A stretch of DNA of 64,000 nt from Ureibacillus sp. FSL W7-1570 (lineage in GTDB: Bacteria > Bacillota > Bacilli > Bacillales_A > Planococcaceae), in NCBI RefSeq assembly GCF_038593265.1, contig NZ_CP151979.1, forward strand, positions 2,246,001-2,310,000, read 5' to 3'. The position numbers and the translations under genes are program-made. The stretch's first letter is position 1. Every line of letters starts with the position of its first letter. Positions 19,457 through 28,726 of the stretch are shown here, piece by piece. The notes below the pieces were generated by a model. That model worked only from the letters and a program-made list of their open reading frames with translations. It did no database searches and was not told the origin of the DNA.

Positions 19457-21418
19457 TTATAATGCTTCTTTTACGATTTTTTTATAATACAAAACGGATA
19501 ATATGCCAAATACCGTGTACATCGCTACATAGAACAGGATGATGATGATCATTGGCGTTGTCATCTCTGAACCGAACAGCCACCAGCCGGATTTCACCGC
19601 AAAGTAACTGTGAAGGAGGCCAATCAAGAGCGGCATGCCGAAATTGAACAATTGTTTGACATAAATTCCGCGCATGATTTCTCCGTTGGAAAACCCGATT
19701 TTCCGCAAAATCGTATAGGACTCTCTTTCATCTTCCGCTTCACCCATTTGTTTAAAGTAAAGAATGCTTCCTGTTGTCAACAAAAAGGCCAGTCCCAAAA
19801 ATCCTGTCACAAAAATAGTCATTCCGTTAAGCGCTATATTCTCATCGTAATATTCTTTGTAAGTTTTTTGATAATCATATTCAATGGCTTTTCGTTCCCT
19901 CAAGTTTTTAAATAATGTTTCGGCCCTTTCACGGTCTTTTTCATTTACTAAATTAATACCGATTTGACTTGTAATTTCCGGTTTTTGAACCTTTTGTATT
20001 TCATCGAATAATTCATCTGTCACTATCAATACCGGCGAACCAGCGCTTGCCAACACCGATAAGAAAAACTCATCTTCCCTTACTTCTTTGATAAATAAAG
20101 AGTAATTCTTTTCACTTGTTTTTACTTGAATTTTCTTTTTACTTTCAAGCGGCAGTAATTCAGACAATACATTTGCATAGCTTGTAATAATGGTTTCCCC
20201 TTCTTCCAATTGAGCGTTTGGATTTATTTTTTTATAGTCCGATAAAGAAACCACTGATGAAACTGCCTCTTGATTGATATTTATATATCCAGCATTCTTT
20301 TCATCCAAATTAAATAAATCAGCCATTTTCACATTTACCGCAGAAATTTGAAAAGTAGTTTTTTCATATTCGATTCCTTCCGCTACGAGCTGATCTAAAA
20401 ATTCAATTCCTTTATTATCAAATAAAATGTAATCAAATGGAGACAACTGTCTCGCATCGGATTCTGATGAATAATAGGAAATATAAGACAGCGTCATAAT
20501 CCCGACGGCTAGCCCCGTCAACACCGTTATTAATGTAAGGGAACTGGCATTTCCCTTCATGCGGTGCATAATCGTTGTGACACCTAAAACGTCCGTTATT
20601 TTTAAATGTCCCTGTTTGCTTTTACGGATCAGGTTCATGATCAGCGCCACGGAATACCGGAAAAATAAATAGGAGCCAATAATTGTGGAACCTAAAATCA
20701 GCAGCATATTAATCAAGAGATTGTTTGTTGTGGCGCCCCCCACGCTGAACAATCTTGTGGAATCGTAATACCCATAAGCAATCAATCCAATTCCGATGAT
20801 TCCCATGACCATATGGAAAATGCTGAACTTTTTAATCCGTTCATCGGCTTTTTTGGCCGCATTAAACAATGACAATAATGATGCTTTTCGAATCATGATG
20901 AAAATTTGAAGCATAACCACCACTAATAGAAGGGCAAAAATAATGAGCGATTTAGAAAAGGCCGTCATGGAAAACGATAAACTGACAATCGCATCATTTT
21001 TTATTAACTTCATTAAGATCATGGCAAAAAAACGCGAAGTTAAAAATCCCAGCACCATCCCGATTCCAACAGCCAATGTGAACAACACGACATTTTCTAT
21101 CAATAATAACCGAAAAATCAAACCCTTGGTCATCCCGATTAATTGATATAAGCCAATTTCTTTACTGCGGCGTTTCATAAATAATTGGTTCGCATAAAGG
21201 ATAAAAAAGATCAGAATAAAATATAAAACATACGTAATGGATTCAAAACCTGCCGTGGCGGTGCCGCTTGCTTCCAATGCCTTGGTGACAGAATGGTTAT
21301 ATTGGATGGTGATGAACGAAAAGCAAAGGGTCACACTAAAAATTAATGCAAAGAAGTATAAGTAGTAATGCTTTATATTCTTCTTCATGCTTTTAAACAC
21401 TAAATTAGTTAACGTCAT
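19457..21418 (-). CDS. BceB-type ABC transporter permease (peptide antibiotic detoxification)
   Basis: A large FtsX-family permease (653 aa) of the BceAB/PsdAB/VraFG type. It has ten expected membrane segments: about four in the first 200 residues, two around 210-260, one near 290-310, and three in the last 130. Between helices 7 and 8 lies the roughly 200-residue extracellular domain (about 330-530) that senses the antimicrobial peptide in this family. The typical N-terminus [20 protein letters not shown] sets the start at 21418. It overlaps the ATPase gene by 14 bases. Which peptide it handles cannot be told from sequence. Confidence 0.9.
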   Translation of the reverse strand: MTLTNLVFKSMKKNIKHYYLYFFALIFSVTLCFSFITIQYNHSVTKALEASGTATAGFESITYVLYFILIFFILYANQLFMKRRSKEIGLYQLIGMTKGLIFRLLLIENVVLFTLAVGIGMVLGFLTSRFFAMILMKLIKNDAIVSLSFSMTAFSKSLIIFALLLVVVMLQIFIMIRKASLLSLFNAAKKADERIKKFSIFHMVMGIIGIGLIAYGYYDSTRLFSVGGATTNNLLINMLLILGSTIIGSYLFFRYSVALIMNLIRKSKQGHLKITDVLGVTTIMHRMKGNASSLTLITVLTGLAVGIMTLSYISYYSSESDARQLSPFDYILFDNKGIEFLDQLVAEGIEYEKTTFQISAVNVKMADLFNLDEKNAGYININQEAVSSVVSLSDYKKINPNAQLEEGETIITSYANVLSELLPLESKKKIQVKTSEKNYSLFIKEVREDEFFLSVLASAGSPVLIVTDELFDEIQKVQKPEITSQIGINLVNEKDRERAETLFKNLRERKAIEYDYQKTYKEYYDENIALNGMTIFVTGFLGLAFLLTTGSILYFKQMGEAEDERESYTILRKIGFSNGEIMRGIYVKQLFNFGMPLLIGLLHSYFAVKSGWWLFGSEMTTPMIIIILFYVAMYTVFGILSVLYYKKIVKEAL

Positions 21419-22169
21419 AACCATCACCGCCAAGCACGCTTTGGGTATTCAAAATATCCTGGAAAAACGCCTGTCTCGTTTTATCCCCTTTATAAAGTTC
21501 CGTATAGATTTGACCATCTTTTAAGAACAATACACGGCTACAGAAACTGGCGGCAACCGGGTCATGGGTCACCATCATGATGGTTGCTCCTCTTTCCTTA
21601 TTGATGCTTTCCAAATTCGTCAGTAAGGCCGTCGCCGATTTCGAATCGAGCGCCCCGGTCGGCTCATCGGCAAAAACGATGGAAGGTTCTGTAATCAAAG
21701 CCCTTGCTGCCGATGTTCTTTGCTTTTGTCCGCCGGATATTTCATTCGGATATTTATTTAAAATATCCGCAATGCCTAAATATTCAACCAGCATGGCCAA
21801 GCGTTGTTCCGCCACTTTCTTTGGCACCTTGCTAATGGATAATGGCAACAGGATGTTTTCTTTCACCGTTAATGTATCCAGCAGGTTATAGTCCTGGAAG
21901 ATAAATCCTAAATGTTCCCGGCGGAATTTTGCCAAATCCCGTTCTTTCATTTTTTGTAACGGTTTCCCGTTGATTTCCACAATCCCTTCTGTCGGAAAAT
22001 CAATGGAGCAAAGGACATTTAATAAAGTCGTTTTTCCTGAACCGGAAGGCCCCATGATTCCGACAAATTCCCCTTCATGCACTTCCAGGTCAATCCCTTT
22101 TAACACTTCTTGTTTTAACGTGCGTTTTCCATAGGTTTTTCTTATTTTTCTTGCCACTAAAACAGCCAT
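21405..22169 (-). CDS. BceA-type ABC transporter ATP-binding protein
   Basis: The ATPase (254 aa) of the peptide-sensing and resistance transporter, MacB/LolD-like. It has Walker [14 protein letters not shown]-loop [12 protein letters not shown], signature [15 protein letters not shown], Walker [14 protein letters not shown] and H-loop VTHDPVAA. The start [18 protein letters not shown] at 22169 is preceded by AAGGGG. A long in-frame extension upstream runs through the promoter region and the BceR-like box and is rejected. With the permease and the upstream two-component system it makes a complete Bce module. Confidence 0.92.
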   Translation of the reverse strand: MAVLVARKIRKTYGKRTLKQEVLKGIDLEVHEGEFVGIMGPSGSGKTTLLNVLCSIDFPTEGIVEINGKPLQKMKERDLAKFRREHLGFIFQDYNLLDTLTVKENILLPLSISKVPKKVAEQRLAMLVEYLGIADILNKYPNEISGGQKQRTSAARALITEPSIVFADEPTGALDSKSATALLTNLESINKERGATIMMVTHDPVAASFCSRVLFLKDGQIYTELYKGDKTRQAFFQDILNTQSVLGGDGYDVN

Positions 22170-22202
22170 TTCATCAGCCCCTTGTATTGTTTCGTTACCT
22201 AA

Positions 22203-22276
22203 ATTGTACACTTTCGTCCCCTTACAATCGTTCGATTCTCGTGACAAATAAAAAATGGTAAATGACAATTTTGTCA
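22203..22276 (-). promoter_or_regulatory. Predicted BceR-type operator and promoter of the transporter genes
   Basis: At 22263-22276 lies the perfect palindrome TGACAATTTTGTCA, which fits the published BceR-type box TNACA-N4-TGTNA. It overlaps the kinase stop codon, and about 55 bases downstream on the minus strand is a TACAAT -10 candidate (22208-22203) with a poor -35, as expected of an activated promoter. The distance to the start codon leaves a leader of about 30 bases. The -10 choice is tentative; the palindrome is certain. Confidence 0.65.
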
Positions 22277-23266
22277 CATACCATAAGATTGGATGTATTG
22301 ATTCTCAAGAGGAAATTGGATGGTGAATGTTGTGCCGACATCCACTTGCGATTCTACCTTCAACGTAAGCCCGAGTTTTTCAGCCGCTTCCCTTGCCAAG
22401 TATAGACCCATCCCTGTCGCAGCGGTTGTTTCCCTTCCAATCGTTCCCGTATAGGACCGTTGGAAAATTCGGGGCAAGTCTTCAGCCCGGATCCCGACAC
22501 CGAAGTCTTGTATATGTAATAATAGATGCCCCTTTGGATCCCGGGTTGTGAATATATGGATTTCACTGTTTTCACGACTGTATTTCACTGCATTGGAAAA
22601 GATCTGGCGGATGATGAACCCAAGCCATTTGGCATCGGTTGTCACGGTTTCATCCAGGCTTTTCGTTTCCACGCCAATCCCTTTTTCAATACACCATGAA
22701 CGGAAATCCTTGATTTGTTGATGAACGACCGTTTCCAAACAAACCTTCTCCAGACGGTTATCTTTTTCAATCGTTGAAAGCCTTGTTTCATGGATTTTTT
22801 GATCAAGCAGCAAAAAAAGGCGAATCCATTCTTTTTCAATCTTCTCTCTCAATGCATAAGGTTCTACTTGTTCCACGATTAATTTCATGGCCGTCATCGG
22901 CGATTTCATTTCATGCACCCATGCCAGCACCTCATCCTGTTGTTCGAGCACTTCTATTTTCATTTGTTGGAACGATTCTTCCAATCTTTCGTATTGCTTT
23001 TGAAAGTGGTCGATGTACTTTTGCTGAAAAGGCGATAGAAGCTCTCGATTGACCGGTTGTTCACAAATGGCTTTCAGTTGTTTTGTTTCTTTCACATAAC
23101 GCCAAAGAATAAAAAGGAAAAACATCAAAAAATTCATGATGTTCACATATAGGATGGATACCTTGGACAAACCGCTATCGATGAAAAACAATCCATTCAG
23201 CCATATTTGCAAAAACAGGAAAAATAAAATCCACGCTCTTCTTTCTTTCAAAAATAGTCCAATCAT
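22274..23266 (-). CDS. BceS-type intramembrane-sensing histidine kinase
   Basis: A 330-residue histidine kinase with two N-terminal membrane helices (about 11-29 and 36-55) separated by only a few extracellular residues, the hallmark of intramembrane-sensing kinases that take their signal from a BceAB transporter. The phosphoacceptor His lies in [16 protein letters not shown] (about residue 118). The ATPase domain shows N-box [20 protein letters not shown] and [17 protein letters not shown]. Its start overlaps the regulator stop (ATGA), so the two are coupled. Confidence 0.93.
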   Translation of the reverse strand: MIGLFLKERRAWILFFLFLQIWLNGLFFIDSGLSKVSILYVNIMNFLMFFLFILWRYVKETKQLKAICEQPVNRELLSPFQQKYIDHFQKQYERLEESFQQMKIEVLEQQDEVLAWVHEMKSPMTAMKLIVEQVEPYALREKIEKEWIRLFLLLDQKIHETRLSTIEKDNRLEKVCLETVVHQQIKDFRSWCIEKGIGVETKSLDETVTTDAKWLGFIIRQIFSNAVKYSRENSEIHIFTTRDPKGHLLLHIQDFGVGIRAEDLPRIFQRSYTGTIGRETTAATGMGLYLAREAAEKLGLTLKVESQVDVGTTFTIQFPLENQYIQSYGM

Positions 23267-23940
23267 TTTGTCACCGCCATATAACCAAGTCCTTTTTTCG
23301 TGACAATCGCATCTTTTAAGCCAATCTCCTCCAAACGTTGCCGCAGACGATTGACATTGACCGTCAAAGTATTGTCATTCACAAATCGCTCGTCATCCCA
23401 AAGTTTGCGCATCAGTTCATCCCTGGAAACAATTTTGTCAACGGAAGCCAATAATGTTTTCAATATAAATAATTCATTTTTCGTCAGTTCCACCGTTTTT
23501 TCCCCGTATTGAACCGTTCCTTTGTCATAATCGATCACAGCTCCATTCCATCTTGCGACATGTTGCGTTTTGTCCCCATAATCATAGGTTCTTCTTAAAA
23601 TGGCTTGTACCTTTGCAAGCAACACTTCCATATGGAAAGGTTTTTGCACAAAATCATCCGCTCCCATTTGCATCGCCATCACCATATCCATTGGATGATC
23701 CCTCGACGATAAAAACAAAATCGGCACTTGGGAAATGGCACGAATTTCACGGCACCAATGAAAGCCATCAAAAGCAGGGAGTTGAATATCGATGATAACA
23801 AGATGCGGCTGTTCTTTCAAAAAATCATCCATCACCTTTTTAAAATCTTTTGGACCTACGACTTCCATCGACCATTGGCTGAAACGTTCTTTGATTAAAT
23901 TGAAGATTGACGGGTCATCTTCTATCAGAAAGATTTTCAT
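23263..23940 (-). CDS. BceR-type response regulator (OmpR family)
   Basis: A 225-residue regulator. The receiver has acidic residues in LIEDD, the phosphorylated Asp in LVIIDIQLPAFDGF (about residue 51) and the conserved Lys in FVQKPF; the C-terminal winged helix includes LTKNELFILKTLLAS and NTLTVNVNRLRQRLEEIG. The ATG at 23940 follows GGAGAGGTTGAAAA, and the 86-residue in-frame upstream extension is rejected. By family it should activate the adjacent transporter genes through the palindrome at 22263. Confidence 0.92.
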   Translation of the reverse strand: MKIFLIEDDPSIFNLIKERFSQWSMEVVGPKDFKKVMDDFLKEQPHLVIIDIQLPAFDGFHWCREIRAISQVPILFLSSRDHPMDMVMAMQMGADDFVQKPFHMEVLLAKVQAILRRTYDYGDKTQHVARWNGAVIDYDKGTVQYGEKTVELTKNELFILKTLLASVDKIVSRDELMRKLWDDERFVNDNTLTVNVNRLRQRLEEIGLKDAIVTKKGLGYMAVTK

Positions 23941-24051
23941 TTTTTCAACCTCTCCATCAAATGTTCTACTTTTATTGTAATTTATTTTGCCATTTGTGTA
24001 TGAAAATCCACATTTAAATTCTTTTTCATTAGAAAATTCTCTTTTAATCAG

Positions 24052-24057
24052 TATAAT
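24052..24057 (+). promoter_or_regulatory. Likely -10 element of the LysR-type gene
   Basis: TATAAT occurs 40 bases before the GTG start; TTAGAA 18 bases upstream is a weak -35. The 157-base divergent region 23941-24097 must also carry the promoter of the two-component operon on the minus strand, where TACAAT near 23978 is the only visible -10 candidate. Confidence 0.4.
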
Positions 24058-24097
24058 GGAACAAAGGACAATCGTGCGTTTAAAGGAGATGTTGCTT

Positions 24098-24985
24098 GTG
24101 GACATCCGCCAAATCGAATATTTCACTGAAGTTGCAAAACATTTAAGTTTTACGAAAGCCGCTTCCACCCTGCATGTTTCCCAGCCTTCCATCAGCAAGG
24201 CGATTCAAAATTTGGAAGCTGAGCTGGGTGTTCCTCTGTTTTACCGTTCATCCAAACAGCTGGAGTTGACGGATGCAGGAAAGGCTGTTTTGGCAAATGC
24301 CCAGCATGTGCTAGCCGCTTTCAAAAATTTGCGCTCTGAATTGACGGATTTAATGGAATTGAAAAAAGGGGAAATACGTATCGGCATTCCTCCCATTGTG
24401 GGGGTGGAGTTTTTTTCAAAACTGATCAGTTTGTACAAAGAAAAGCATCCTTATATTGAAATAAAATTGACCGAAGTGGGCACGAAAAAAATCCGGCAAG
24501 GGGTTGAAGAAGGGGAATTGGATATAGGGTTGATTTGCAATTTATGTGTGCCTAACGATCAATTGCAGACCATCAGTATACTAAAAGATCCCCTCATGTT
24601 AATTGTTCATAAAGATCATCCGCTTGCTGAACTCCCTACTGTGGATATGTCCATGTTGGAAAGGGAGGCTTTTATCATCTACCGAAAAGACTTCACTTTG
24701 TACGATCGGATTATCGAAGAATGCTCAAAACATGGTTTCTACCCAACCATTGCCTGCGAATCATCCCAAAAAGATTTAATTGTTGAAATGGTGGCAGCCA
24801 AAGTGGGCATTGCATTGCTTCCGAAAACAATATGTGAGAAACTTCAAAACGATAAAATCGTTTCCATCCCCTTTAAACAGGAAAATCTCTTTCTGGAGTT
24901 GGGGTTGACTTGGAGGAAAAATAAATATTTATCCTTCGCCGTACGGGAATTTATCGATTTGGCGCAGGCGTTTATCACGAAATAA
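24098..24985 (+). CDS. LysR-family transcriptional regulator (CidR/YwbI-like)
   Basis: A 295-residue LysR-type regulator. The N-terminal winged helix-turn-helix (DIRQIEYFTEVAKHLSFTKA, LHVSQPSISKAIQNLEAELG) is followed by a type-2 periplasmic-binding-like effector domain (about residues 90-295). The GTG at 24098 is chosen because AAAGGAG lies 9 bases upstream; an ATG 9 bases earlier touches that site. From memory the whole protein resembles B. subtilis CidR (YwbI), a regulator of acetate- or pyruvate-responsive genes, but no cid-like genes are adjacent. It is convergent with the malate synthase gene and shares its terminator. Confidence 0.85.
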   Translation: MDIRQIEYFTEVAKHLSFTKAASTLHVSQPSISKAIQNLEAELGVPLFYRSSKQLELTDAGKAVLANAQHVLAAFKNLRSELTDLMELKKGEIRIGIPPIVGVEFFSKLISLYKEKHPYIEIKLTEVGTKKIRQGVEEGELDIGLICNLCVPNDQLQTISILKDPLMLIVHKDHPLAELPTVDMSMLEREAFIIYRKDFTLYDRIIEECSKHGFYPTIACESSQKDLIVEMVAAKVGIALLPKTICEKLQNDKIVSIPFKQENLFLELGLTWRKNKYLSFAVREFIDLAQAFITK

Positions 24986-24992
24986 AAAAAAA

Positions 24993-25020
24993 AGACATGC
25001 CTTCAAAGGAAGACATGTCT
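24993..25020. terminator. Bidirectional terminator between the LysR gene and glcB
   Basis: Twelve-base arms (AGACATGCCTTC and GAAGACATGTCT) with one mismatch enclose a 4-base loop. A-runs on the left and a T-rich tail on the right let it stop transcripts from both strands. It serves the two convergent genes. Confidence 0.8.
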
Positions 25021-25028
25021 CTTATTTT

Positions 25029-27209
25029 TTAATTGGCACTTACTACGCCATATTTTTGTTTTGCTTCAAGACGGCGTTTATGAAGGATTGGTTCAGTGTA
25101 ACCGTTTGGCTGTTCATATCCTTTGAAGACAAGGTCGCAAGCTGCTTGGAAACCAACAGAATCTTCAAAGTTTGGAGCCATTGGACGGTAGTTTGGATCT
25201 CCTTCATTTTGTTTATCAACGACTACGGCCATGCGTTTTAGTGTTTCATACACTTGTTCTTTTGTCACAATGCCATGGTGCAGCCAGTTGGCGATATGTT
25301 GGCTGGAAATGCGGAGTGTTGCCCGGTCTTCCATTAAGCCGATGTTGTTGATGTCAGGCACTTTGGAACATCCAACGCCTTGCTCAACCCAACGGATTAC
25401 ATATCCTAAAATTCCTTGGCAGTTATTGTCCAACTCTTCTTGAATTTCTTCTGGGCTCCAGTTTGGATTTTTCTCTACAGGAATTTGTAAAATGTCATCT
25501 TGTAAATCTTCGAAATCTGTAATGCCTTTTTGTACTTCTTTTACGTTTACTAGGTGATAGTGGATTGAGTGTAATGTGGCAGCTGTTGGCGATGGCACCC
25601 AAGCCGTGTTGGCACCCGCTTTTGGATGGGCGATTTTTTGTTCAAGCATTGCCGCCATCAAGTCAGGCATAGCCCACATTCCTTTACCGATTTGGGCATG
25701 GCCTTGCAAACCGCATTGTAATCCGACAAATACATTGGATTTTTCGTAAGCATTCAACCAAACGGATGATTTCATTTCGTTTTTGCGGATCATTGGGCCG
25801 GCTTCCATTGATGTATGGATTTCATCGCCTGTTCTGTCCAAGAATCCAGTATTGATGAAGATGATGCGTTCTTTCACTTCATTGATGCAGTTTTTCAAGT
25901 TCAATGATGTACGGCGCTCTTCATCCATGACACCCACTTTCAATGTGTAGCGTTCAAGACCCAGCAAATCTTCAATGCGGCCAAATAATTTGTTTGTGAA
26001 TGCCACTTCTTTTGAACCGTGCATTTTCGGTTTTACGATGTAAATGGACCCTTTTTTGGAGTTTTTGTATTTTGACTTGCCGATAATATCAAGTTTCGCA
26101 ATTAGGCTTGTAATCACGCCATCCATAATTCCTTCAGGGATTTCTTCCCCGTTTTTATCCAAGATGGCATTCGTCGTCATTAAGTGACCTACATTGCGGA
26201 CAAACATTAACGAACGGCCTGGTAGGGTAAATTCATTTCCATTCAAATCTTTATAGGCACGGTCAGGATTTAGTGTACGAGTCAACGTTTTTGAACCTTT
26301 TTCAAAAGTTGCGGTTAAATCGCCACGAACTAATCCCAACCAGTTGCTGTATACTAGCACTTTGTCTTCCGCATCAACGGCTGCAACAGAGTCTTCGCAG
26401 TCCATAATTGTTGTAATAGCTGCTTCCAAAACGATATCTTTGATGCCTGCAGGATCGTCTTTACCAACAGGATGATTGCGATCGATTTGAATTTCGATAT
26501 GCAAGTCATTGTTTTTTAACAGAACCGCAGTCGGCTCTTCCGGAGAACCAGTATACCCCGCCGCTTTTGACTCATCCGCAAGGCCTGTTTGGTTGCCGTT
26601 TGAAAGAGTCACAACAAGTTTGCCATTTTCAATCGCATATTTTACGGCATCCGCATGGGAAGCGTCTTTTAATGGAACCGCTTGATCCAAAAATTTCTTC
26701 GAATATTCGATTACTTTTTGGCCGCGTACCGGGTTGTAGCTGCTTCCTTTTTCCGCTCCATCTTCTTCACTGATGGCATCTGTTCCATATAATGCATCGT
26801 AAAGGCTTCCCCAACGGGCATTCGCTGCGTTTAGTGCGTAACGTCCGTTGCTCACCGGCACTACTAATTGAGGACCCGCTTGAACAGCCACTTCATCATC
26901 AACATTTTCCGTTGTCACTTCAAAGTCTTCCACTTTTGGCTCAATGTAGCCGATTTCTTCCAAAAACTTTTTATATTTGTCAAAATCAAAGTTTCCCCGA
27001 TTTTCTTTATGCCAATTATGAATTGCTTCTTCCAATTCTCTCCGTTTTTCAAGAAGCGCCTTGTTTTCTGGAGCCAAGTCATGAATGATTTGGTCGAATC
27101 CTGCCCAGAATTCATCTTTGTCAACTTCCGCTTCAGGCAGAACCTCATTTACAAAATCATATAAAATTTTTTCAACTTGTAAGTTTCCTACTTGTACGTA
27201 ATTTGCCAT
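25029..27209 (-). CDS. glcB: Malate synthase G
   Basis: Malate synthase G (726 aa) condenses glyoxylate with acetyl-CoA to malate, the second step of the glyoxylate shunt. The length and architecture are of the monomeric G isoform, not the shorter A isoform. [20 protein letters not shown] holds the Mg-binding Glu, [20 protein letters not shown] the second metal ligand, and [14 protein letters not shown] the catalytic base Asp. The ATG follows GGGGGATGCGGTGA. No isocitrate lyase gene is in this window. Its place between ribosomal and EF-Tu genes is unusual. Confidence 0.96.
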   Translation of the reverse strand: MANYVQVGNLQVEKILYDFVNEVLPEAEVDKDEFWAGFDQIIHDLAPENKALLEKRRELEEAIHNWHKENRGNFDFDKYKKFLEEIGYIEPKVEDFEVTTENVDDEVAVQAGPQLVVPVSNGRYALNAANARWGSLYDALYGTDAISEEDGAEKGSSYNPVRGQKVIEYSKKFLDQAVPLKDASHADAVKYAIENGKLVVTLSNGNQTGLADESKAAGYTGSPEEPTAVLLKNNDLHIEIQIDRNHPVGKDDPAGIKDIVLEAAITTIMDCEDSVAAVDAEDKVLVYSNWLGLVRGDLTATFEKGSKTLTRTLNPDRAYKDLNGNEFTLPGRSLMFVRNVGHLMTTNAILDKNGEEIPEGIMDGVITSLIAKLDIIGKSKYKNSKKGSIYIVKPKMHGSKEVAFTNKLFGRIEDLLGLERYTLKVGVMDEERRTSLNLKNCINEVKERIIFINTGFLDRTGDEIHTSMEAGPMIRKNEMKSSVWLNAYEKSNVFVGLQCGLQGHAQIGKGMWAMPDLMAAMLEQKIAHPKAGANTAWVPSPTAATLHSIHYHLVNVKEVQKGITDFEDLQDDILQIPVEKNPNWSPEEIQEELDNNCQGILGYVIRWVEQGVGCSKVPDINNIGLMEDRATLRISSQHIANWLHHGIVTKEQVYETLKRMAVVVDKQNEGDPNYRPMAPNFEDSVGFQAACDLVFKGYEQPNGYTEPILHKRRLEAKQKYGVVSAN

Positions 27210-27248
27210 TCACCGCATCCCCCTCGAGTTTTTGACAATCTATTTTTT

Positions 27249-27280
27249 GAAGATTTCTTAATCTTCTTAATTTAATTATA
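27249..27280 (-). promoter_or_regulatory. Promoter and palindromic site upstream of glcB
   Basis: On the minus strand TATAAT (27280-27275) lies about 65 bases before the glcB start, with no convincing -35. Immediately downstream, where transcription should begin, is the perfect inverted repeat GAAGATT-N4-AATCTTC (27249-27266). It could be an operator for a repressor or simply a leader hairpin. Confidence 0.45.
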
Positions 27281-27357
27281 ATAGTAAAACATTGCATAAA
27301 TGAAATACATATTTTGAATAAGCAATATTCACTTTATCTATAGAATCGCAAAAAAAT

Positions 27358-27388
27358 AACCATCTTGTAGAAAATCTACAAGATGGTT
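27358..27388 (-). terminator. Terminator of tuf
   Basis: Perfect 14-base arms (AACCATCTTGTAGA and its complement) around a 3-base loop, followed on the minus strand by ATTTTTTT. It begins 25 bases after the tuf stop and should end the fusA-tuf transcript. Confidence 0.92.
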
Positions 27389-27413
27389 GAAATTGTAAGC
27401 TATTTCACTTCAA

Positions 27414-28601
27414 TTATTTAATGATTTCAGATACAGAACCTGCACCTACTGTACGTCCACCTTCGCGGATAGAGAATTTAGTACCTTCTTCAATCGCGAT
27501 AGGAGAGATCAATTCTACAGTCATTTCAACGTTGTCGCCAGGCATAACCATTTCTACGCCTTCTGGTAATGTGATTACGCCAGTAACGTCTGTTGTACGG
27601 AAGTAGAATTGTGGACGGTAGTTAGAGAAGAATGGAGTATGACGTCCACCTTCTTCTTTTGATAATACGTACACTTGTGCTTTGAAAGCAGTGTGTGGTG
27701 TGATTGAACCTGGTTTCGCTAATACTTGACCACGTTGTACTTCGTCACGAGAGATACCGCGAAGAAGTGCACCGATGTTGTCACCAGCTTCTGCATAGTC
27801 AAGTAATTTACGGAACATTTCGATACCAGTTACAGTTGTTTTTGTTGGTTCGTCAGCAAGACCGATGATTTCTACTTCGTCACCAACTTTAAGTTGACCG
27901 CGTTCTACACGACCAGTTGCAACTGTACCACGACCAGTGATAGAGAATACGTCTTCTACTGGCATCATGAATGGTTTATCAACTTCACGTTGTGGAGTTG
28001 GAATGTATTCGTCAACTGCATCCATTAATTCGATGATTTTTGCTTCCCATTCAGGATCTCCTTCAAGAGCTTTAAGAGCAGAACCTTTGATTACAGGTAC
28101 TTCATCACCTGGGAAATCATATTCTGAAAGTAAGTCGCGAACTTCCATTTCTACTAATTCTAATAATTCTGGATCGTCTACCATATCACATTTGTTTAAG
28201 AATACTACTAAGTATGGCACACCTACTTGGCGAGAAAGAAGGATGTGTTCACGAGTTTGTGGCATTGGACCGTCAGCAGCAGATACTACTAGGATACCGC
28301 CGTCCATTTGAGCCGCACCAGTGATCATGTTTTTAACGTAGTCAGCGTGTCCTGGGCAGTCTACGTGTGCATAGTGGCGTTTGTCTGTTTCATATTCAAC
28401 GTGAGAAGTGTTGATTGTGATACCACGTTCTTTTTCTTCTGGTGCGTTGTCGATTTGGTCGTAAGATTTAGCTTCACCACCAATTTTTTTCGCAAGAACT
28501 GTTGCGATAGCAGCAGTTAAAGTAGTTTTACCGTGGTCAACGTGACCGATTGTACCAATGTTAACGTGTGGTTTTGAACGATCGAATTTTTCTTTAGCCA
28601 T
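27414..28601 (-). CDS. tuf: Elongation factor Tu
   Basis: EF-Tu (395 aa) brings aminoacyl-tRNA to the ribosomal A-site using GTP. It carries the G1 motif GHVDHGKTT, effector region [15 protein letters not shown]3 [13 protein letters not shown]4 NKCD and G5 SALKALEGD. Domains II and III follow, ending GSVSEIIK. It has its own predicted promoter in the fusA-tuf gap. The next gene on the same strand is malate synthase rather than rpsJ. Confidence 0.98.
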   Translation of the reverse strand: MAKEKFDRSKPHVNIGTIGHVDHGKTTLTAAIATVLAKKIGGEAKSYDQIDNAPEEKERGITINTSHVEYETDKRHYAHVDCPGHADYVKNMITGAAQMDGGILVVSAADGPMPQTREHILLSRQVGVPYLVVFLNKCDMVDDPELLELVEMEVRDLLSEYDFPGDEVPVIKGSALKALEGDPEWEAKIIELMDAVDEYIPTPQREVDKPFMMPVEDVFSITGRGTVATGRVERGQLKVGDEVEIIGLADEPTKTTVTGIEMFRKLLDYAEAGDNIGALLRGISRDEVQRGQVLAKPGSITPHTAFKAQVYVLSKEEGGRHTPFFSNYRPQFYFRTTDVTGVITLPEGVEMVMPGDNVEMTVELISPIAIEEGTKFSIREGGRTVGAGSVSEIIK

Positions 28602-28648
28602 TAGAGAAAGCCTCCTATTACTAGTATTTTTTTATATTTTACAACTGC

Positions 28649-28672
28649 TGACAAGAAATTGTTTCCTTGTCA
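28649..28672 (-). repeat. Leader hairpin before tuf
   Basis: TGACAAG and CTTGTCA pair around a 10-base loop shortly after the predicted tuf start point. It has no T-run, so it is more likely an mRNA-stabilising 5' stem-loop than a terminator. Confidence 0.4.
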
Positions 28673-28694
28673 TACAATCATAGCTTACAAATTA

Positions 28695-28723
28695 TTTATA
28701 CTTGATAAAAGGTGAGATTTCAA
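28695..28723 (-). promoter_or_regulatory. Predicted tuf promoter
   Basis: On the minus strand TTGAAA (28723-28718), a 17-base spacer and TATAAA (28700-28695). It lies right after the fusA stop and would allow extra EF-Tu synthesis over EF-G, as is common in Bacilli. Confidence 0.6.
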
Positions 28724-28726
28724 TTA

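Noticed and set aside
22170-22277. N-terminal extension of the BceA-type ATPase
   Set aside because: It would start with the BceR-like palindrome and cover the promoter; the family begins at [14 protein letters not shown].
23941-24198. An 86-residue N-terminal extension of the response regulator
   Set aside because: Receiver domains start directly with the MKIFLIEDD strand, and a ribosome binding site precedes that ATG.
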